The notes beneath the pieces were generated by a model. It had not been told where the DNA came from. It saw nothing but the letters and a program-made list of their open reading frames with translations, and ran no database searches. 64,000 nucleotides of DNA from Heligmosomoides polygyrus polygyrus (Eukaryota; Nematoda; Chromadorea; Rhabditida; Heligmosomidae): contig CANDYH010000015.1 in NCBI GenBank assembly GCA_947396885.1, forward strand, positions 1 to 64,000. Direction: 5' to 3'. Below are positions 1-12,006 of this stretch, in pieces (position 1 is the stretch's first letter; each line of letters begins with the position of its first letter). The translations under genes and the position numbers were made by a program.

Positions 1-195
1 GAAATCAAAGCAAACTGTTCTAAATTAAAGTGAGATTTTTCTACATTAAAGTAAAGACTCTCCAAAAGGTCAAAAAAAAATCATTGTTCATAGAAAATTT
101 GGTATTCTTTCTTTGAAGTTTTAGTTCATCTACCCAATAAGTAACAAATTGTATGAAATTTTTTAATATTTTTATTTTCTGAGGAAAAATAATGG

Positions 196-500
196 TCTAA
201 TGCTTGTTTTAAAGGGCAAGAAGGCGGCCGTTTTCAATGCGAAAAAGAGATTCCGCCACGCCGTCGTCCAAGACGTCGGAGTTTTTATGCGATTGATAGC
301 AGATTTTTTGTTTGCATGGAGTTTGACACCTGTTAACGATACAATAAAAGCAACTTTAAAAACACACACATATTCTCACTTTGATAGTTCATTTAAGTGG
401 CATTTACACTATCAATCAAATAAATATTGCGACGAGCTTTTCGAGTGCATGGCGCAATCTGATCTTTTAATGCGCCGTATGCCAGCTCTTTTGCTGTGCT
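196..500 (+). repeat. Dispersed repeat family A, copy 1
   Basis: About 300 bp that recurs diverged at 1856-2160, in part at 2368-2470, and inverted at 13486-13800. Shared landmarks in order are a 'gcatggagtttgacacctg'-like segment, 'cactatcaatcaaataaa', and 'gagtgcatggcgcaatctga'. The open frames across it are not conserved between copies, so I read it as a non-coding interspersed element. No terminal repeats were recognised. Confidence 0.6.
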
Positions 501-1086
501 TTAAGACCAATTTTATTTATTTATTTATTCATTTATTTACACATCTACGTTGTGAAGAAAATGAAATTGAGAGTTAAACCGGGCATTAAAAGCATAGAAT
601 AATAAAGTGGTTCCGCTTATTGGGGCAGGCAAACTAGACAACTTCAAGGAAGGTTATGCCAAATTTTCTTCAAACAAAAAATTATTTTGCCAATCTTATT
701 GAGTCTGCAGTTTAACCTGTCTGAAGGTGATTTTGATTTGGGAAAGTTCGCTTTGATTTCAATAGTCTTAAAGGAAACTGTATTCTGCCCTGTTTTTCTA
801 CTGCTTTCACGGATTTTAGTATTTTCAACTGCAGATTTTTTGTAGAACCAACAATTGCTTGTCATGGAAGACAAATAAGGGAGGCAACGGTGGCAGTTTA
901 ATGATTACGGCATTTTTTCAATTTTTATCGAAATCGTTCCTCAAAACGTTCCGTTCAATATACGGTTTCCATCCTTTTTTCATCGCTTTTATGCGTGTGG
1001 CTTGGTTTTGAAGGAAATTTCCACTCTGTGAAGGCGGGAAAAATTTACGAAGATCCACCAACGTTAGGGTAAGAATAACTCAATCG
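501..1086. other. AT-rich stretch, no gene seen
   Basis: Short frames only, none with splice context or family resemblance. Nothing beyond general AT-richness is supported. Confidence 0.5.
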
Positions 1087-1390
1087 TTACTCAATCCCTT
1101 GGGGATGCGCCACGCATTCTACTCCTACAGGAGGTCGTGAAGGCGATTTGTATGCGTATATGTGGTCATGCAATGACTTGCGGTGGCCAGCCGATGAACA
1201 AGTCAGCGCTTTATCCTTCCCAGACAAGTCTGGTACCAATTCACCGACCCCGAAGGGATGGAAGGCTTGGTTGGCCTGGGCGGGAAATCCGAACCAGGAA
1301 CCTGGTATCGGGTGCACGCGACAGTCGGCGCCTCCTCCGACTGCGCCACACGTGCCCCCACCAACGTTACGTGGAGCAATAGTCAAGCAA
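1087..1390 (+). repeat. Dispersed repeat family B, copy 1
   Basis: About 300 bp starting near a 'gatgcgccacgcattctac' motif. Other copies are at 12790-13060 (inverted), 14985-15210 (inverted, diverged), 22320-22565 (direct), with fragments at 2990-3130, 14560-14690 and 27400-27470. All share 'gacaagtctggtaccaat'-like and 'ggcctgggcgggaaatccg'-like blocks. Both strands hold open frames across much of the repeat in the best copies, so frames alone do not prove coding. Origin is unknown. Confidence 0.65.
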
Positions 1391-1855
1391 TTACCTATCT
1401 CTTTGGTAGCGTGCTGCTTACGGCTAGCACGGATCGGTCAGTCGAATGAAATGAAAAGCGCCGCACTTTGAGCACATGGCGCAATAGTGTGTAAGCGGTG
1501 ACGAACCTACTTCGCTCTCAGAGGCGCTGTCTAACTCGTATGTGCTCTCCTTCCTATGCGTCTGGCGATGAGAACTCTGAGCTCTGTCGTAATAAGTGGC
1601 GCGGGAGCCTCATTAAAACTGAATGGAGCTAATATCAGCGTGTTTTGCGTCAGAAGCCAGCCGCTTGCTGTGTATTCTTGAAAAATGTTCGTTTGTTCGC
1701 TTGTCTTGCAAATCAGGGTGGAAAAAAGTTATTTGTACCATTTTCTCGGTAAACTTGACAGTCTTCTAAACAAATTTGATGCTTATTTTAATTTATCCGC
1801 TCAATGTTTGTGCATTGTTTGAAATTTTATAAAATTTTTATTTTTGAAGGAAAAC
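1391..1855. other. Spacer between repeat copies, no gene seen
   Basis: Contains a weak echo of the 'gagcacatggcgcaat' motif of family A near 1471-1486. No supported gene. Confidence 0.45.
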
Positions 1856-2160
1856 AATGGATTAAAACCGCCTTTAAAAAGCAAGAGATAGGCCATTTTC
1901 CGTGCCAAAAGTAGAGATTGCGTCATTCCCTCGTCGAAAACGTCGCGATTTTCGCTCGATTGATGGTAAAATTTTTCTTTGCATGGAGTTTCGCACCTGT
2001 AAACAATACCACAAAAACAACTGTAAAAAACACATATGTCCTAAATTGGCGAAGCTTCGTTTAAGCGGCAGTTACACTATCAGTCGAATAAAAATCGCGA
2101 CGAGCTTTCCGAGTGCATGGCGCGATCTTGCGACTTTTAATATATTAAACGATTGCCGCG
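1856..2160 (+). repeat. Dispersed repeat family A, copy 2
   Basis: Aligns by eye with 196-500 over most of its length: a 'tttgcatggagtttcgcacc' segment, then 'cactatcagtcgaataaaaa', then 'gagtgcatggcgcgatctt'. It is interrupted by small indels. A third, shorter copy follows at 2368-2470, giving a loose direct cluster. Confidence 0.6.
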
Positions 2161-2367
2161 TTGTCACTTTAAAAGGAGTTCTTATCTGTTATTTTGCTCT
2201 CGAAAGATAAAATTGCTATAAAATTAATACACTCATTCGGGCAGCTGAACTAAAAAAAATTTCAAAAAAGTTATATCAAATTTCTCTTGGACGATTTTTG
2301 AGAAGATCTACTAAAAGTAAAACTTTTAAAATTAAAATTAATTTAACCACTTTGGAGAGATCTATTT

Positions 2368-2470
2368 TAATGTAGGCGGCAATGACACTATCAATCGAAT
2401 GAAAATGCCGGCTGACTTTTCGTGTGCATGGCACGATCTTGTGACTTTCAAGCTTTTAATTCACTATTTT
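2368..2470 (+). repeat. Family A fragment
   Basis: Only the distal half of family A is present, from 'gcggcaatgacactatcaat' to the 'gtgcatggcacgatcttg' motif. It is truncated at its 5' side. Confidence 0.5.
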
Positions 2471-2544
2471 TTCTGAAGAAGAATTTTTTAAATGAGATTG
2501 CTTGCCATGTTCAGGCTTCTGAAGGCGATGATCACGTCGAGATG

Positions 2545-2690
2545 TTAGCTCCTGCTTACACTTCGACGCCGAGACGCGTCTCCGCGTGTTGTGGCCATAT
2601 TGATCGGGCGACGCGATCGATGAATCGATCAATTTGGCCACTATGCATGCCGTCGCGTCGCTCGGCGTTGGAAGTATAAACGGGGCCTTA
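2545..2690. repeat. Palindromic repeat related to the 59.6-61.6 kb satellite
   Basis: Inverted-repeat sequence rich in cgatcgat and gcgacgcgat motifs, with a 'ggccatattgatcgggcgac' arm facing 'gatcaatttggccactatgc'. The same motif vocabulary appears at 25500-25790 and, as a tandem satellite, at 59600-61590. Arms pair imperfectly. Confidence 0.5.
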
Positions 2691-2989
2691 CAAGGCCACG
2701 AATAGAGGAGATTCACCATGAAAACCTCGTTTGGCACATAATTATCACTTGAAGAACTTTACAAAGAAAGTTATGCCAAATTCTTCTTGAACATAAAATT
2801 ATCCTAACCGTCTTGAAGAATCAACAATTTATTCTAACCTTTTTGGGAGACTCCTGTTGAATCTGGAAGACGCTCATTTGGACTTCAAAAGCGCTAAGTT
2901 TGCCTAGAAGAGTGTCCAGTTTGACGTGAAAATAGTATACATTGATGGCTCAATTGACAAGCGGCGGCTTTGGTCAATAGATTCCTGTG

Positions 2990-3130
2990 ATGCGCCACGC
3001 ACTCGGCATCTGTGCACTATCGTGGAGGGAGTCTGAAGCTTTGCCCTTCCGAAACTGTCAGCCCGCTACCAATTTGCCGACCCCGGAAGGATCTAGGGCC
3101 TAATTGGCCTGGGCGGGGCCTGAGCCTAGA
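2990..3130 (+). repeat. Family B fragment
   Basis: Begins with 'gatgcgccacgcactcggc' and retains the 'ccgaccccggaaggat' and 'ttggcctgggcgggg' blocks of family B, but the middle is rearranged or lost. Confidence 0.5.
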
Positions 3131-3595
3131 GTCAACCTTCAATCAGTTAAGGTAGTTACGGCCTAACAGCTTGACCGACAGCCGAGTAGAGAGCTCTGTG
3201 CAGGCCCTAGAGCGGCTTCGTCCTGGAGTCCTTCGTCTACACTCTGCAGCGGAGGAGGTACAGGTGCCAGCAGGGCTTCTTCCACGGGATGCACTTAGCA
3301 TAACGCGGTCGTTTCGAGTTTTTCAAACTCTTCTACGAGGTGACTTCGGGTTGAAAAAACGAAGCCCTGAATGCGAATCGTAGCGCGGACGTCAGACACG
3401 GACAGATTCATTACGGATTCGAAGCCCTTGCAACCGCTATAAAACGTGATGGGAGACATCTCCGATTTTCAATCTTTTCGAGCAGACACTGGATACTCAC
3501 CATCAGCACTTTCTGAGCTAGCTGTGACAGTTGCTAAGGATTTCTGGGATTTCTGTACAGATCATCTACTTCTCCACCTTCCGCAAACCCCACTG
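3131..3595. other. Anonymous stretch, no gene seen
   Basis: Short frames without splice context. Nothing supported. Confidence 0.4.
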
Positions 3596-3822
3596 TCAAG
3601 GAAATTTCCGAAAGGCAGCATCTTCTACGCTTAATGGACCACCTTCACCATCGTAGAAAATAGAATTTCTGATGTCTGTCAGCATCAGCAGCTGCAAGTT
3701 CCCATCGTTGCTAAGAAGCTTGACTGTTTTCGGTAGTCTCCAGAGAAATTTCACACGAACATAATTACCCTCGGCCACGTAGTGAACCGAGGTAGCCTGG
3801 TCGGTGATCTTCATGAAGCTGA
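3596..3822 (-). CDS. Exon-like reading frame ending in a stop; unrecognised
   Basis: Reading the minus strand, a 'ctcttacag' acceptor at about 3823-3829 opens a frame of about 75 codons that ends with TGA at 3596-3598. The translation is varied and balanced (for example DQATSVHYVAEGNYVRVKF) rather than repeat-like, which suggests a genuine terminal exon or a relic of one. No upstream exon could be identified in the next few hundred bases, and I recognise no family. It could be the 3' end of a gene whose other exons are far away, or a chance frame. Confidence 0.3.
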
Positions 3823-6678
3823 CTGTAAGAGTTATTTATTTGCTTATCTGGAGTTAAATTATGGTGTTTTGGTTGATCGCCAAATCCTGATCAAGGCAGA
3901 ATCCATGCAAACTATCTACACTAATCAGACAATGTAGGAGGACTCTGTGAAATTTTATTGTTTCATAGGTAAGACCCTACATACATATGAGGAAACGGGA
4001 TGGACTAGTCGTTAATGTGGCCTACATAGGGAGACGGGAGACGGGATCGCTACAACCAATCAGAGCGGCGACCGAACAAGTGAGAGCTGACCAGCGCCCT
4101 GTACCTACACGCACGCTTCCTTTTAGTAACGAGCCCATTCGATGCGTCCTGATGGGTTGTGTGCGTCATCCCTACACCATGTAGGCCACATTATCGACAA
4201 GTGTAAAAAATTCCTATCATTACTTCAGCAGAATATCGAACAGGAAGAGGGCAATCGAGTCGAGATTTTTTTCTTTCGTGGCTTGAACTGATTCAGGGTT
4301 CGAATCTCGCCCAAGTCAACCAATTTTTTCCAAACTAATATGCCGAATTGTCCATCTATTAACGACTCCTCACGAAACTTTCAAAATGTCAGTCTGCTCT
4401 AGTGAATCGCAGAGCAGCCTCTGTCCATCCATGTCGCGTGCCAGAGTGACCCAGAGGAACTTCTTCGTCGTCGGGCACAGTGAGCGTAAAACTTATTGTT
4501 CGAGGGTTCTTCAATGAACACTTTCCTTCACCATGCGCACTTTTTTCGGCGCTTATATAGGACGATGCAGCACAGCTGTGGCCAAATGAAAACCCCCTAG
4601 AGGTCAACTGCGAGTGAACTGAAGTGGAACGGGAACCGTTTGTCGTACGGGATTCACCGATCGGTGAAATGATTTTCGCCCGTTGGTGACCGACTTCACT
4701 TCGACAGATCAAGGCATGTAGCTCCGCGCGTAGTGTATGGTGCTGCTACGCAGTTGCACACACTACACGTCACCCTACGCCGCCATCTTAAATCGTCTCA
4801 GATACTTGTAGGGGCCAACCTTGAAGGCAGTCTTTGTTCGCCGAAGAAATTTACCAGCAACTGAAGAGTAATTCTCCCAGAGTTCAACGAGATTTCTGTG
4901 GCGGGAGTTTGAAACGTGTTTTCCGTCGAGTTTCAAGGCGGCTATTTCGACGGCTGGTGAAATTTCGTCCACCTATTGGTGATATGTTACTGGTGATCTA
5001 CAGTTGCTCTTGCACTTGGCTGCTCCGAGTGTCTGAGATCCTCGGAGTTGACCGCTTGGAGTTTCAGAATTAAACCCGCCACAGATACGCTTCATCATCC
5101 TACATAGGCGGATTTTCTTTACGAGTTATCTGAGGTTACTGTTGCAAGTTTTGTTTCTTTCGATTAGAGCACACCTAATCACATGTATTCATAAGCAAAC
5201 ATCTTCGCGTAACTTTCGCTTCAAACGGTGATTTAACGGAAAATCAATGGTATTGATCGATATTACGTGACCAATCAATAATGGTCACGTTTTTTTGTGA
5301 ACTGTCTCTAATGGCCATCATATTCTCGCCTCGCGTGCTCATCTCAAATGTATAACGACTGGCAAGAACCAATAGGAGTGAAAAGTTTAAAAAAGCCTTC
5401 CAGCGGCAGTTATTTTTGCGCCGACTGACGGACAGACGGATAAACGAACGGATGCAACTTTTTTATTTGTAGTAGGATACATTGACTATGCTTAATTACA
5501 CTTCAAAAACGGTCATTATTTCTCCAACACGTGCAGCGAGACGAGGCTGGAATTGGAAAGTCGCTCATTGTTTCCACTTCTCCTCTTGAAATTGAACGCC
5601 TTGTCTTTCAATGTCTCTTTGAATAACATTAGGTACATGTCGCGAATATGAGCAGCACTGGGGGAGGAAGCGGGCCAGCCAATCATAGCCAGGCAGAGCA
5701 CTAGCCGAATGCACACTAGCCAATCACGGTGCCGACCGCATGCTTCTTCTCTCAATGGAATGGGCCATTCGATGGGCCTGATTGGGTGGCGCGTTCAATG
5801 CTGCCCACGTTCGCGACATGTACCAAATTCTCTACCAGTTTCTATTCTCGGTATCTGTTCGTCTTCAGAGAGTCTTATGGTCTTAAGGAAAGTGCGAGCA
5901 GAAGCCTAAAGAGGCCAGGCAGCAAAGCACAACGCTATGCCAGTAATTTCTGAACGGTGAGTGGGCGCAATTATTCCACCTCCATCTTCAGACATTTTGC
6001 ACGGGACCACCACCTCGAACAAGTTTCTCACGGTGCAAATGATGCGTATAGGGCGCAGGTGTCTGGAAATAGTCGTCGTCAGCTTCGCCTCTCACGTCAT
6101 TTCGCAGCGGTTGGGCGCGATAAGCGCCTGACGAGCAGGAAGTCTTCTCTCAGCGCGAATTCAATTAGCCGCAATGGGGAAAGAAAGATCTGAGAGAATG
6201 ATTCAATTCATAAGACCTTCTTTATGCGCTCGCCTCGATAATGCGATTCATTCGCGAAACCACCACTGGACGAACAGGGTCCGCCGGCCGGCTTTTTATA
6301 GGGCATCTCGATTTCCGTTACGGTAGCGCCTTCTGAAGCGTATCAGATGTAGGTGGATACGTAGACATGAATCCGAAAGTGTCCATAGTCAGCGACGCGA
6401 GTGACTGCTAGCCCACACAAAGGATACATATCGATTGTCTCGCGTGGAAGGGCTGAAACTGTTGGAGTCTCTTAACAGTCACTCTCATTGGTTTGACACT
6501 ATGTAGACAGATTGCAAGCAGTGTTGCGTTGCTCGATAGCAATTAGAACTGACCACCTGCTGCCGTGAATGTGTCCGTGCCTGCTACAGTATCCCCATGC
6601 CTGCACATCAACCCGCGGCTCCATCGGCAGAAGTTGGTTAGATCGAGTAAGACCATGTTGCGCTCTCGGCGTTTGCAC
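3823..6678. other. Anonymous DNA, no supported gene
   Basis: Frames of 60-110 codons occur on both strands but overlap one another, lack splice-site framing and resemble nothing known to me. A T-arm-like string near 4298 was checked as a tRNA and rejected. No repeat of the named families was recognised here. Confidence 0.4.
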
Positions 6679-6699
6679 CTCAAACTTGGGTAATTGAAC
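6679..6699 (-). ncRNA. SL1-like spliced-leader sequence (variant), probably a relic
   Basis: On the minus strand a 21-base stretch reads GTTCAATTACCCAAGTTTGA plus G. Nematode SL1 is GGTTTAATTACCCAAGTTTG plus AG, so this differs by one transition and lacks the first G. It is followed by 'gtgcaaac', so a GT lies where the SL RNA donor should be. I could not find a clear Sm site (ATTTTTG) or the third stem-loop downstream, so it is probably not a working SL RNA gene. A second, better match lies at 14015-14035. Confidence 0.4.
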
Positions 6700-6759
6700 A
6701 CATTACATGCGGACGTGAATGCAGTTGGAGTCTGCCATAGCTGTGCTCTTGAGGAATTT

Positions 6760-7740
6760 CATCGAAAGAATGAATGAATAAATTTATTCGATGTCGAAAA
6801 TCGCTGAGCGAATGAACGAACGAATTTATTCACTAATCATTTTTCGAATGATTGAAAATCGAACAATACCTATTTTTTGTTTATTCGAAGATTCGGATAG
6901 TCAAACAATTTGTTCGAACCAGGATCTGTGCTTAAGGATTTGAAGTTTATTCGATTTTCGAATAAAATTGAAATATTCGATTTTCGAGTAATACTCGAAT
7001 AAGCTGCCTTCAGACGTTCGAATTCGAACGAACACTAGATTTCTGGAAGCCATCGATGTACGAATTAGAATGAATATCCGAAAATCTAAAAATATCGATT
7101 ATTCGATTATTGGAATAATCATTCGATTATATTCGCTCGGGCAGAAGTGAAATTATTCGATTTTCGAATAATACTCGAAAAAGCTCCCTTCTAACGTTTG
7201 AATTCGATCGAATACTCGACTTCTGGAAGCCGTACGAATTCCAATAATTATCCGATAATCTAAAAATATCGATTAATCGATTATTCGAAAAATTATTCGA
7301 ATATATTCGTTCGAGCAGAACTACAGTGCCCACCCTGATCTAGAGCTAAATCGGAAAAAATTGTGTCATGACGCCAGAAAAGCGGACTCGAACGAATATA
7401 TTCGAATAACCATTCGAATAGTCGAATATTCGATATTTCTAGATTTTCGAGTATTCGTCCGAATTCGAACATCGATTGGTTTAAAAAAACGAATGCTCAT
7501 TCGAATTCGAACATCGAATGACAGCCATATTCGAATATTATTCGAAAATCGAATAAACTTCAAATCTTTAGGCACAGAGTCTGATTTAAATATAATTTTC
7601 GACTATTCGAATGTTCGAGGAGTCGAAAAATGGAGCTTATTCGCTTTTCGATCATTCGAGAAAAAACACAACTAAAAATTCGTTCATTCATTCGTTCGAA
7701 AATTTTCGACATCGAATTTATTCGATCATTCGTTCGATAA
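6760..7740. repeat. Long imperfect fold-back saturated with TTCGAA/ATTCGAAT
   Basis: Nearly 1 kb packed with attcga/tcgaat motifs. The left part carries 'gatctgtgcttaaggatttg' near 6923, and the right part carries its near reverse complement near 7560-7580, so the two halves form a giant hairpin with a centre near 7330-7360. Inside the left arm, about 6930-7130 is duplicated as 7140-7330 (the 'gacttctggaagcc' block appears twice). This looks like a non-autonomous fold-back element or a simple-sequence expansion that became inverted. Confidence 0.65.
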
Positions 7741-8201
7741 GATTTCTAAAAAAAACTACACTAAGCCTAAGTCCAAGTCCAACATCTTCAAGAAACTTTT
7801 GACAATTATTCGTACTTAATTTCTCGTGGTAGGGTACCTCCAAATAAGTGCAATAGTGAGTCATCCGAATTCATGTTCCCCTGGAGAATCGGCGGCGGCC
7901 ACCTCCACCATGTTTCGCTGACACATACAAGTCGTGCAGCAAATTATTCATGCAGAAGAGGCCTGATGTCACATGCTGCTATAAAATTCGACATCCAGAA
8001 ATAACTTCGTAGCAGAAAAAGATTTATGTGGAAGAGCGACGTCATATTCTGCACCCACACTGTTTACCTTCAGGCGATATTTTATTTATTTATTTTGTTG
8101 TCCTTGTAATCGGATGCTGTTCATGATGCAGTCGTGATATTATCGAATATATATCCAGAGATATTAGAATGTATGCATACACATACATGGTATAATATGT
8201 A
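7741..8201. other. Spacer, no gene seen
   Basis: AT-rich with a short TTTATTTATT run near 8081-8096. Nothing supported. Confidence 0.4.
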
Positions 8202-8480
8202 TTAGGTTGTCATATAAGTTCTGTCGGATTTTCGACGTTAAATTCATGATGTAATATCCCAGCAGAAAATAAAGTTTATTGACCAAAGTAAGAACCGTTA
8301 CAATCAATGTAGTTCTGCCAACGATATACAAGAGCATTGATTCCATTTCGGAAGAAATTTGAATTCCCATATGATCGGCAATGGAAAACCGTTTTTTTTC
8401 TAAGTCCAGATGTTTGATGCCTTTGGAAAGAGCTTTTCACGCTGATTCTGGTACTTGGATTCGTTTTCTCCTTCGACCAT
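8202..8480 (-). mobile_element. Mariner-type DNA transposon remnant (3' end of transposase and one terminal repeat)
   Basis: The plus strand shows 'ta' then 'ttaggttgtcatataagt' at 8202, the shape of a mariner inverted terminal repeat next to a TA target. Just inside it, reading the minus strand, a frame ends at 8276-8278 with residues FFRNGINALVYRWQNYIDC followed by NGSYF, which closely fits the C-terminal end of mariner transposases. Upstream the frame breaks (stop and shift near 8390), and no opposite terminal repeat was seen. It is a truncated dead copy. Confidence 0.6.
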
Positions 8481-8689
8481 TTTGAAGCTAGATATAGCTG
8501 TTTAGCACATCTGACGTCACGTACTCGTGTTTTCGAAGAAATTCTTCAGCCACTCTGCCGAAATCGATCTCAGCGCCACGAAATTCGGCCAGAAGGAGGG
8601 TACGGCAGCTGTGCGCCTGTGGAGCGATGTGAATTAGGACAATTGGCGCTTCACTTGAAACTGCAGTTCGTAAACACCTCAAACAGGTG

Positions 8690-9060
8690 ATTTTCAGTGC
8701 ATTTTGGTTTGTTTTTGAAGAGAAATTGAGTCAGATGGACGATTCGGTCCGCTCTTTCACATATTACACGTTCCTGTTGCAGTGTTTAACGAATGGAGCT
8801 TAGTTGAGGAGTTGATCAATCCATCTGCAGGATGCGCCGTGCGTTCCACTTCCGCGGATGCGTTTTGGCATATTTTTGGATAGAAATTGTGAGAGGTGGA
8901 CTTTTCATGTCCCGCTTTTTCCATATGCCATGCTCCTGTTGCAGTGGATCACGACTGCTGTTCTACTCGAGGAGCTCGTCGCTTTCTCTGCAGAATGCAC
9001 AGTGCGTTCCGCTTCCACGGAGTATCGCGAGACGGCTTGGGTGCGTATTTAGGCTATGCG
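8690..9060 (+). repeat. Three diverged units of about 150 bp in tandem
   Basis: The block 'ggatgcgccgtgcgttccac' plus 'ttccgcggatgcgttttgg' near 8829 recurs as 'gaatgcacagtgcgttccgc' near 8992. The upstream 'cacgttcctgttgcagtg' near 8768 matches 'catgctcctgttgcagtgg' near 8929. The local overlapping frames are products of this duplication, not genes. Confidence 0.45.
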
Positions 9061-9877
9061 GTTACTTCCAAAACCAACCTCTGATCAGTTATGCACTTAA
9101 ATTACACCGCTAATATTATGTTAAAATAGAATGTGTGGTGTATTCAAAAGGGGGCTCATCGACACAATATTTTTTGTGTAGTTGTTCCTCCTGAAGCTCA
9201 CCCATCCCGGTCTCGCTTAGACTTTAGCTGTTCTTTAAGCTATAGTTTAGCTCCCAGTGCTTTTCTAATTCCGGTTTGCCTAAAACCTTTACTATTTCAG
9301 GATTTCTGCTGCGGGTGCTGCAATCCTCAGCGTGATTAAGAATTTGAAGCGTGACGGCTGTGAATGGGTCAAGGATGTGTCGCTATTGTTGAAACGTTGG
9401 GACCGCTACCAGAACCACGTCGTCAACATGTGACAGTTGTCAAGATGAGCATCGCCTGGCTAGCTCACACCAATCGATTCAATTGATTTTTATAAACTGA
9501 ATCTCCTGATAGGTGTTGTATACAATATGCATATACGTCAATAAAATTCATACAAGGTGTTACCATTACCTTCCAGTTGAAATGACGTCGAAGAAGACAT
9601 ATAGGTACTAATGAATCTGTGTAGCGGTCGGTGGCTGTCAATGTTGTGACCACAGCAAGCTCAAAAAGTAGCAAAGTCTAAAATTGTTCGATGAGCTTTT
9701 ACTTCAGTGCATTTCAAAATACGTTAAAGACGTGCTTGATCGGACAAGGTGATGACATATCATAGGGAAAACAGACTCTATGGGTATGATAGGGAGAGTG
9801 AACGATTGAGTATCATATGGAAAGCAGGCTCAATGAATATGACAAGGAGAATGAACATTTAAGAAAACGAAAAGAAA
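9061..9877. other. Anonymous DNA, no gene seen
   Basis: No supported frame, repeat or RNA. Confidence 0.4.
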
Positions 9878-9998
9878 AAGGAGATTCCGATGGCATGAGC
9901 TTCCACAAGGAGATTCCAATGGCATGAGCTTCCACAAGGAGATTCCAAGCTTCCACATGAGCTTCCACAAGGAGATTCCAATGGCATGAGCTTCCACA
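9878..9998. repeat. Minisatellite, about 30-bp unit
   Basis: Four partial or complete copies of a unit built from 'aaggagattccaatggca' and 'tgagcttccac'. One copy is internally deleted. Confidence 0.8.
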
Positions 9999-10666
9999 TC
10001 CTGGGACTGTGGCGATGTGGCGTCCACGTCAAGCATTTATCTTCCACAGCTTCGAATTGTATCTGTGGAGCAGAACTACGGAATTCCATAGTCGTCAAAA
10101 CGCCTTTTCGTCAGGTGGATATCATAGTGATGCAGTGGTGACAGACTGTTAGATATTCGCATTGTGTTCTTCTAAAAAATCCATGATGGGTGATGAAGTT
10201 TTTGGTGCTCTGAAGATTAATGCCTTTCTCACGATTTTTTGGTCTCAGAAGACCCCGAGTCCAGCAACAAAGGTTGTGGTCCTCTTTCGTAGCTTGTCCC
10301 AGATATTTCAGATATACTTGAGCCTAAGAAAAGTTTCTTTACTTATTCAAATTAAATCCTTATTGCCCGCATGGGTTTCGAGAAATCCGGATGAGGATGG
10401 ACCAATAGGAGATGATGAAGCTGACCTGGCCGCGTTACCACGGCCAATCACCGTCGGCGCATCAAGACAGGCATCGAGCCCCATTGGATCAGCTGATTTA
10501 GCTGATAGGCAACGTCCAATGGGGCTCGATGGCAGGCGAGCGCTGGCGGCTACGCTGAATACCGCACTTATGAGCCCTTCAATACAGGTATATCTGGCTG
10601 TCTGCGGTTACAAGGGCGTAACAGCCGTTATTACGCTCTTCTCCTATTGTTCACAGTTATAATAAA
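9999..10666. other. Spacer with a 17-bp perfect inverted repeat
   Basis: A 166-codon frame spans this region but has no family resemblance and runs through a hairpin. 'catcgagccccattgga' at 10472-10488 is exactly complementary to 'tccaatggggctcgatg' at 10515-10531, with a 26-base loop. I do not call the frame a gene. Confidence 0.5.
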
Positions 10667-11955
10667 GAAATTGTTTAAGGTTTGCCTAATAATAAAAAAA
10701 ATAAAAATTTTTAGCTTCGTGAAGAAAAGTAGAGGGCTTGGCATATGGTGCTGTGGCAGCCAACAGCCACAAAATCGCTAAATTTTCCAACTTCACTTTC
10801 GAAATGCTCTTAGGGGGTCGAAAAATTAGATAACTGCATTCGTTTAGCGTTTGGTGCGCTAAGAGTTAGATTTTTAGGAGGGGGCGAATTTTTCGGATTT
10901 ATTGATATATAATTTGCTGTTTGAATTATTTAAAAATTGCCTAAAAATAAAAATAAAAATTAAAAAATTTTAGCTTCGTGAAGAAAAGTAGAGGGCTTGG
11001 CATATGGTGCTGTGGCAGCCAACAGCCACAAAATCGCTAAATTTTCCAACTTCACTTTCGAAATGCTCTTAGGGGGTCGAAAAATTAGATAACTGCATTC
11101 GTTTAGCGTTTGGTGCGCTAAGAGTTAGATTTTTAGGAGGGGCGAATTTTTCGGATTTATTGATATATAATTTGCTGTTTGAATTATTTAAAAATTGCCT
11201 AAAATTAAAAATAAAAATTAAAAATTTTTAGCTTCGTGAAGAAAAGTAGAGGGCTTGGCATATGGTGCTGTGGCAGCCAACAGCCACAAAATCGCTAAAT
11301 TTTCCAACTTCACTTTCGAAATGCTCTTAGGGGGTCGAAAAATTAGATAACTGCATTCGTTTAGCGTTTGGTGCGCTAAGAGTTAGATTTTTAGGACGGG
11401 GCGAATTTTCCGGATTTATTGATATATAATTTGCTGTTTGAATTATTTAAAAATTGCCTAAAAATAAAAATAAAAATTAAAAATTTTTAGCTTCGTGAAG
11501 AAAAGTAGAGGGCTTGGCATATGGTGCTGTGGCAGCCAACAGCCACAAAATCGCTAAATTTTCCAACTTCACTTTCGAAATGCTCTTAGGGGGTCGAAAA
11601 ATTAGATAACTGCATTCGTTTAGCGTTTGGTGCGCTAAGAGTTAGATTTTTAGGACGGGGCGAATTTTCCGGATTTATTGATATATAATTTGCTGTTTGA
11701 ATTATTTAAAAATTGCCTAATAATAAAAAATGAATAAAAAATTTTAGCTTCGTGAAGAAAAGTAGAGGGCTTGGCATATGGTGCTGTGGCAGCCAACAGC
11801 CACAAAATCGCTAAATTTTCCAACTTCACTTTCGAAATGCTCTTAGGGGGTCGAAAAATTAGATAACTGCATTCGTTTAGCGTTTGGTGTGCTAAGAGTT
11901 AGAATTTTAGGACGGGGCGAATTTTCCGGATTTACTGATATATAATTTGCTAATT
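10667..11955. repeat. Tandem array, five copies of a 257-259 bp unit
   Basis: The landmark 'agcttcgtgaagaaaagtag' recurs at 10713, 10972, 11230, 11489 and 11746, giving spacings of 259, 258, 259 and 257. Units are almost identical. Differences lie mainly in an A-rich junction and a 'ggagggggcg'/'ggacggggcg' site. Each unit has small inverted repeats such as 'gtggcagccaacagccac'. No open frame runs through it. The near-identity means recent expansion or active homogenisation. Confidence 0.95.
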
Positions 11956-12006
11956 TAGGCCCATTTCGGGTCTAGTATCTTTCCTAATAAGTAAGATAGT
12001 GAACCC

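Noticed and set aside
4290..4310. tRNA-like T-arm string 'ggttcgaatctcgccc'
   Set aside because: The flanking 5-bp stem does not pair and there is no D-arm, anticodon arm or acceptor stem at the right distances.
10162..10662. 166-codon plus-strand frame
   Set aside because: No family resemblance, it crosses a 17-bp hairpin, and its composition is non-coding.
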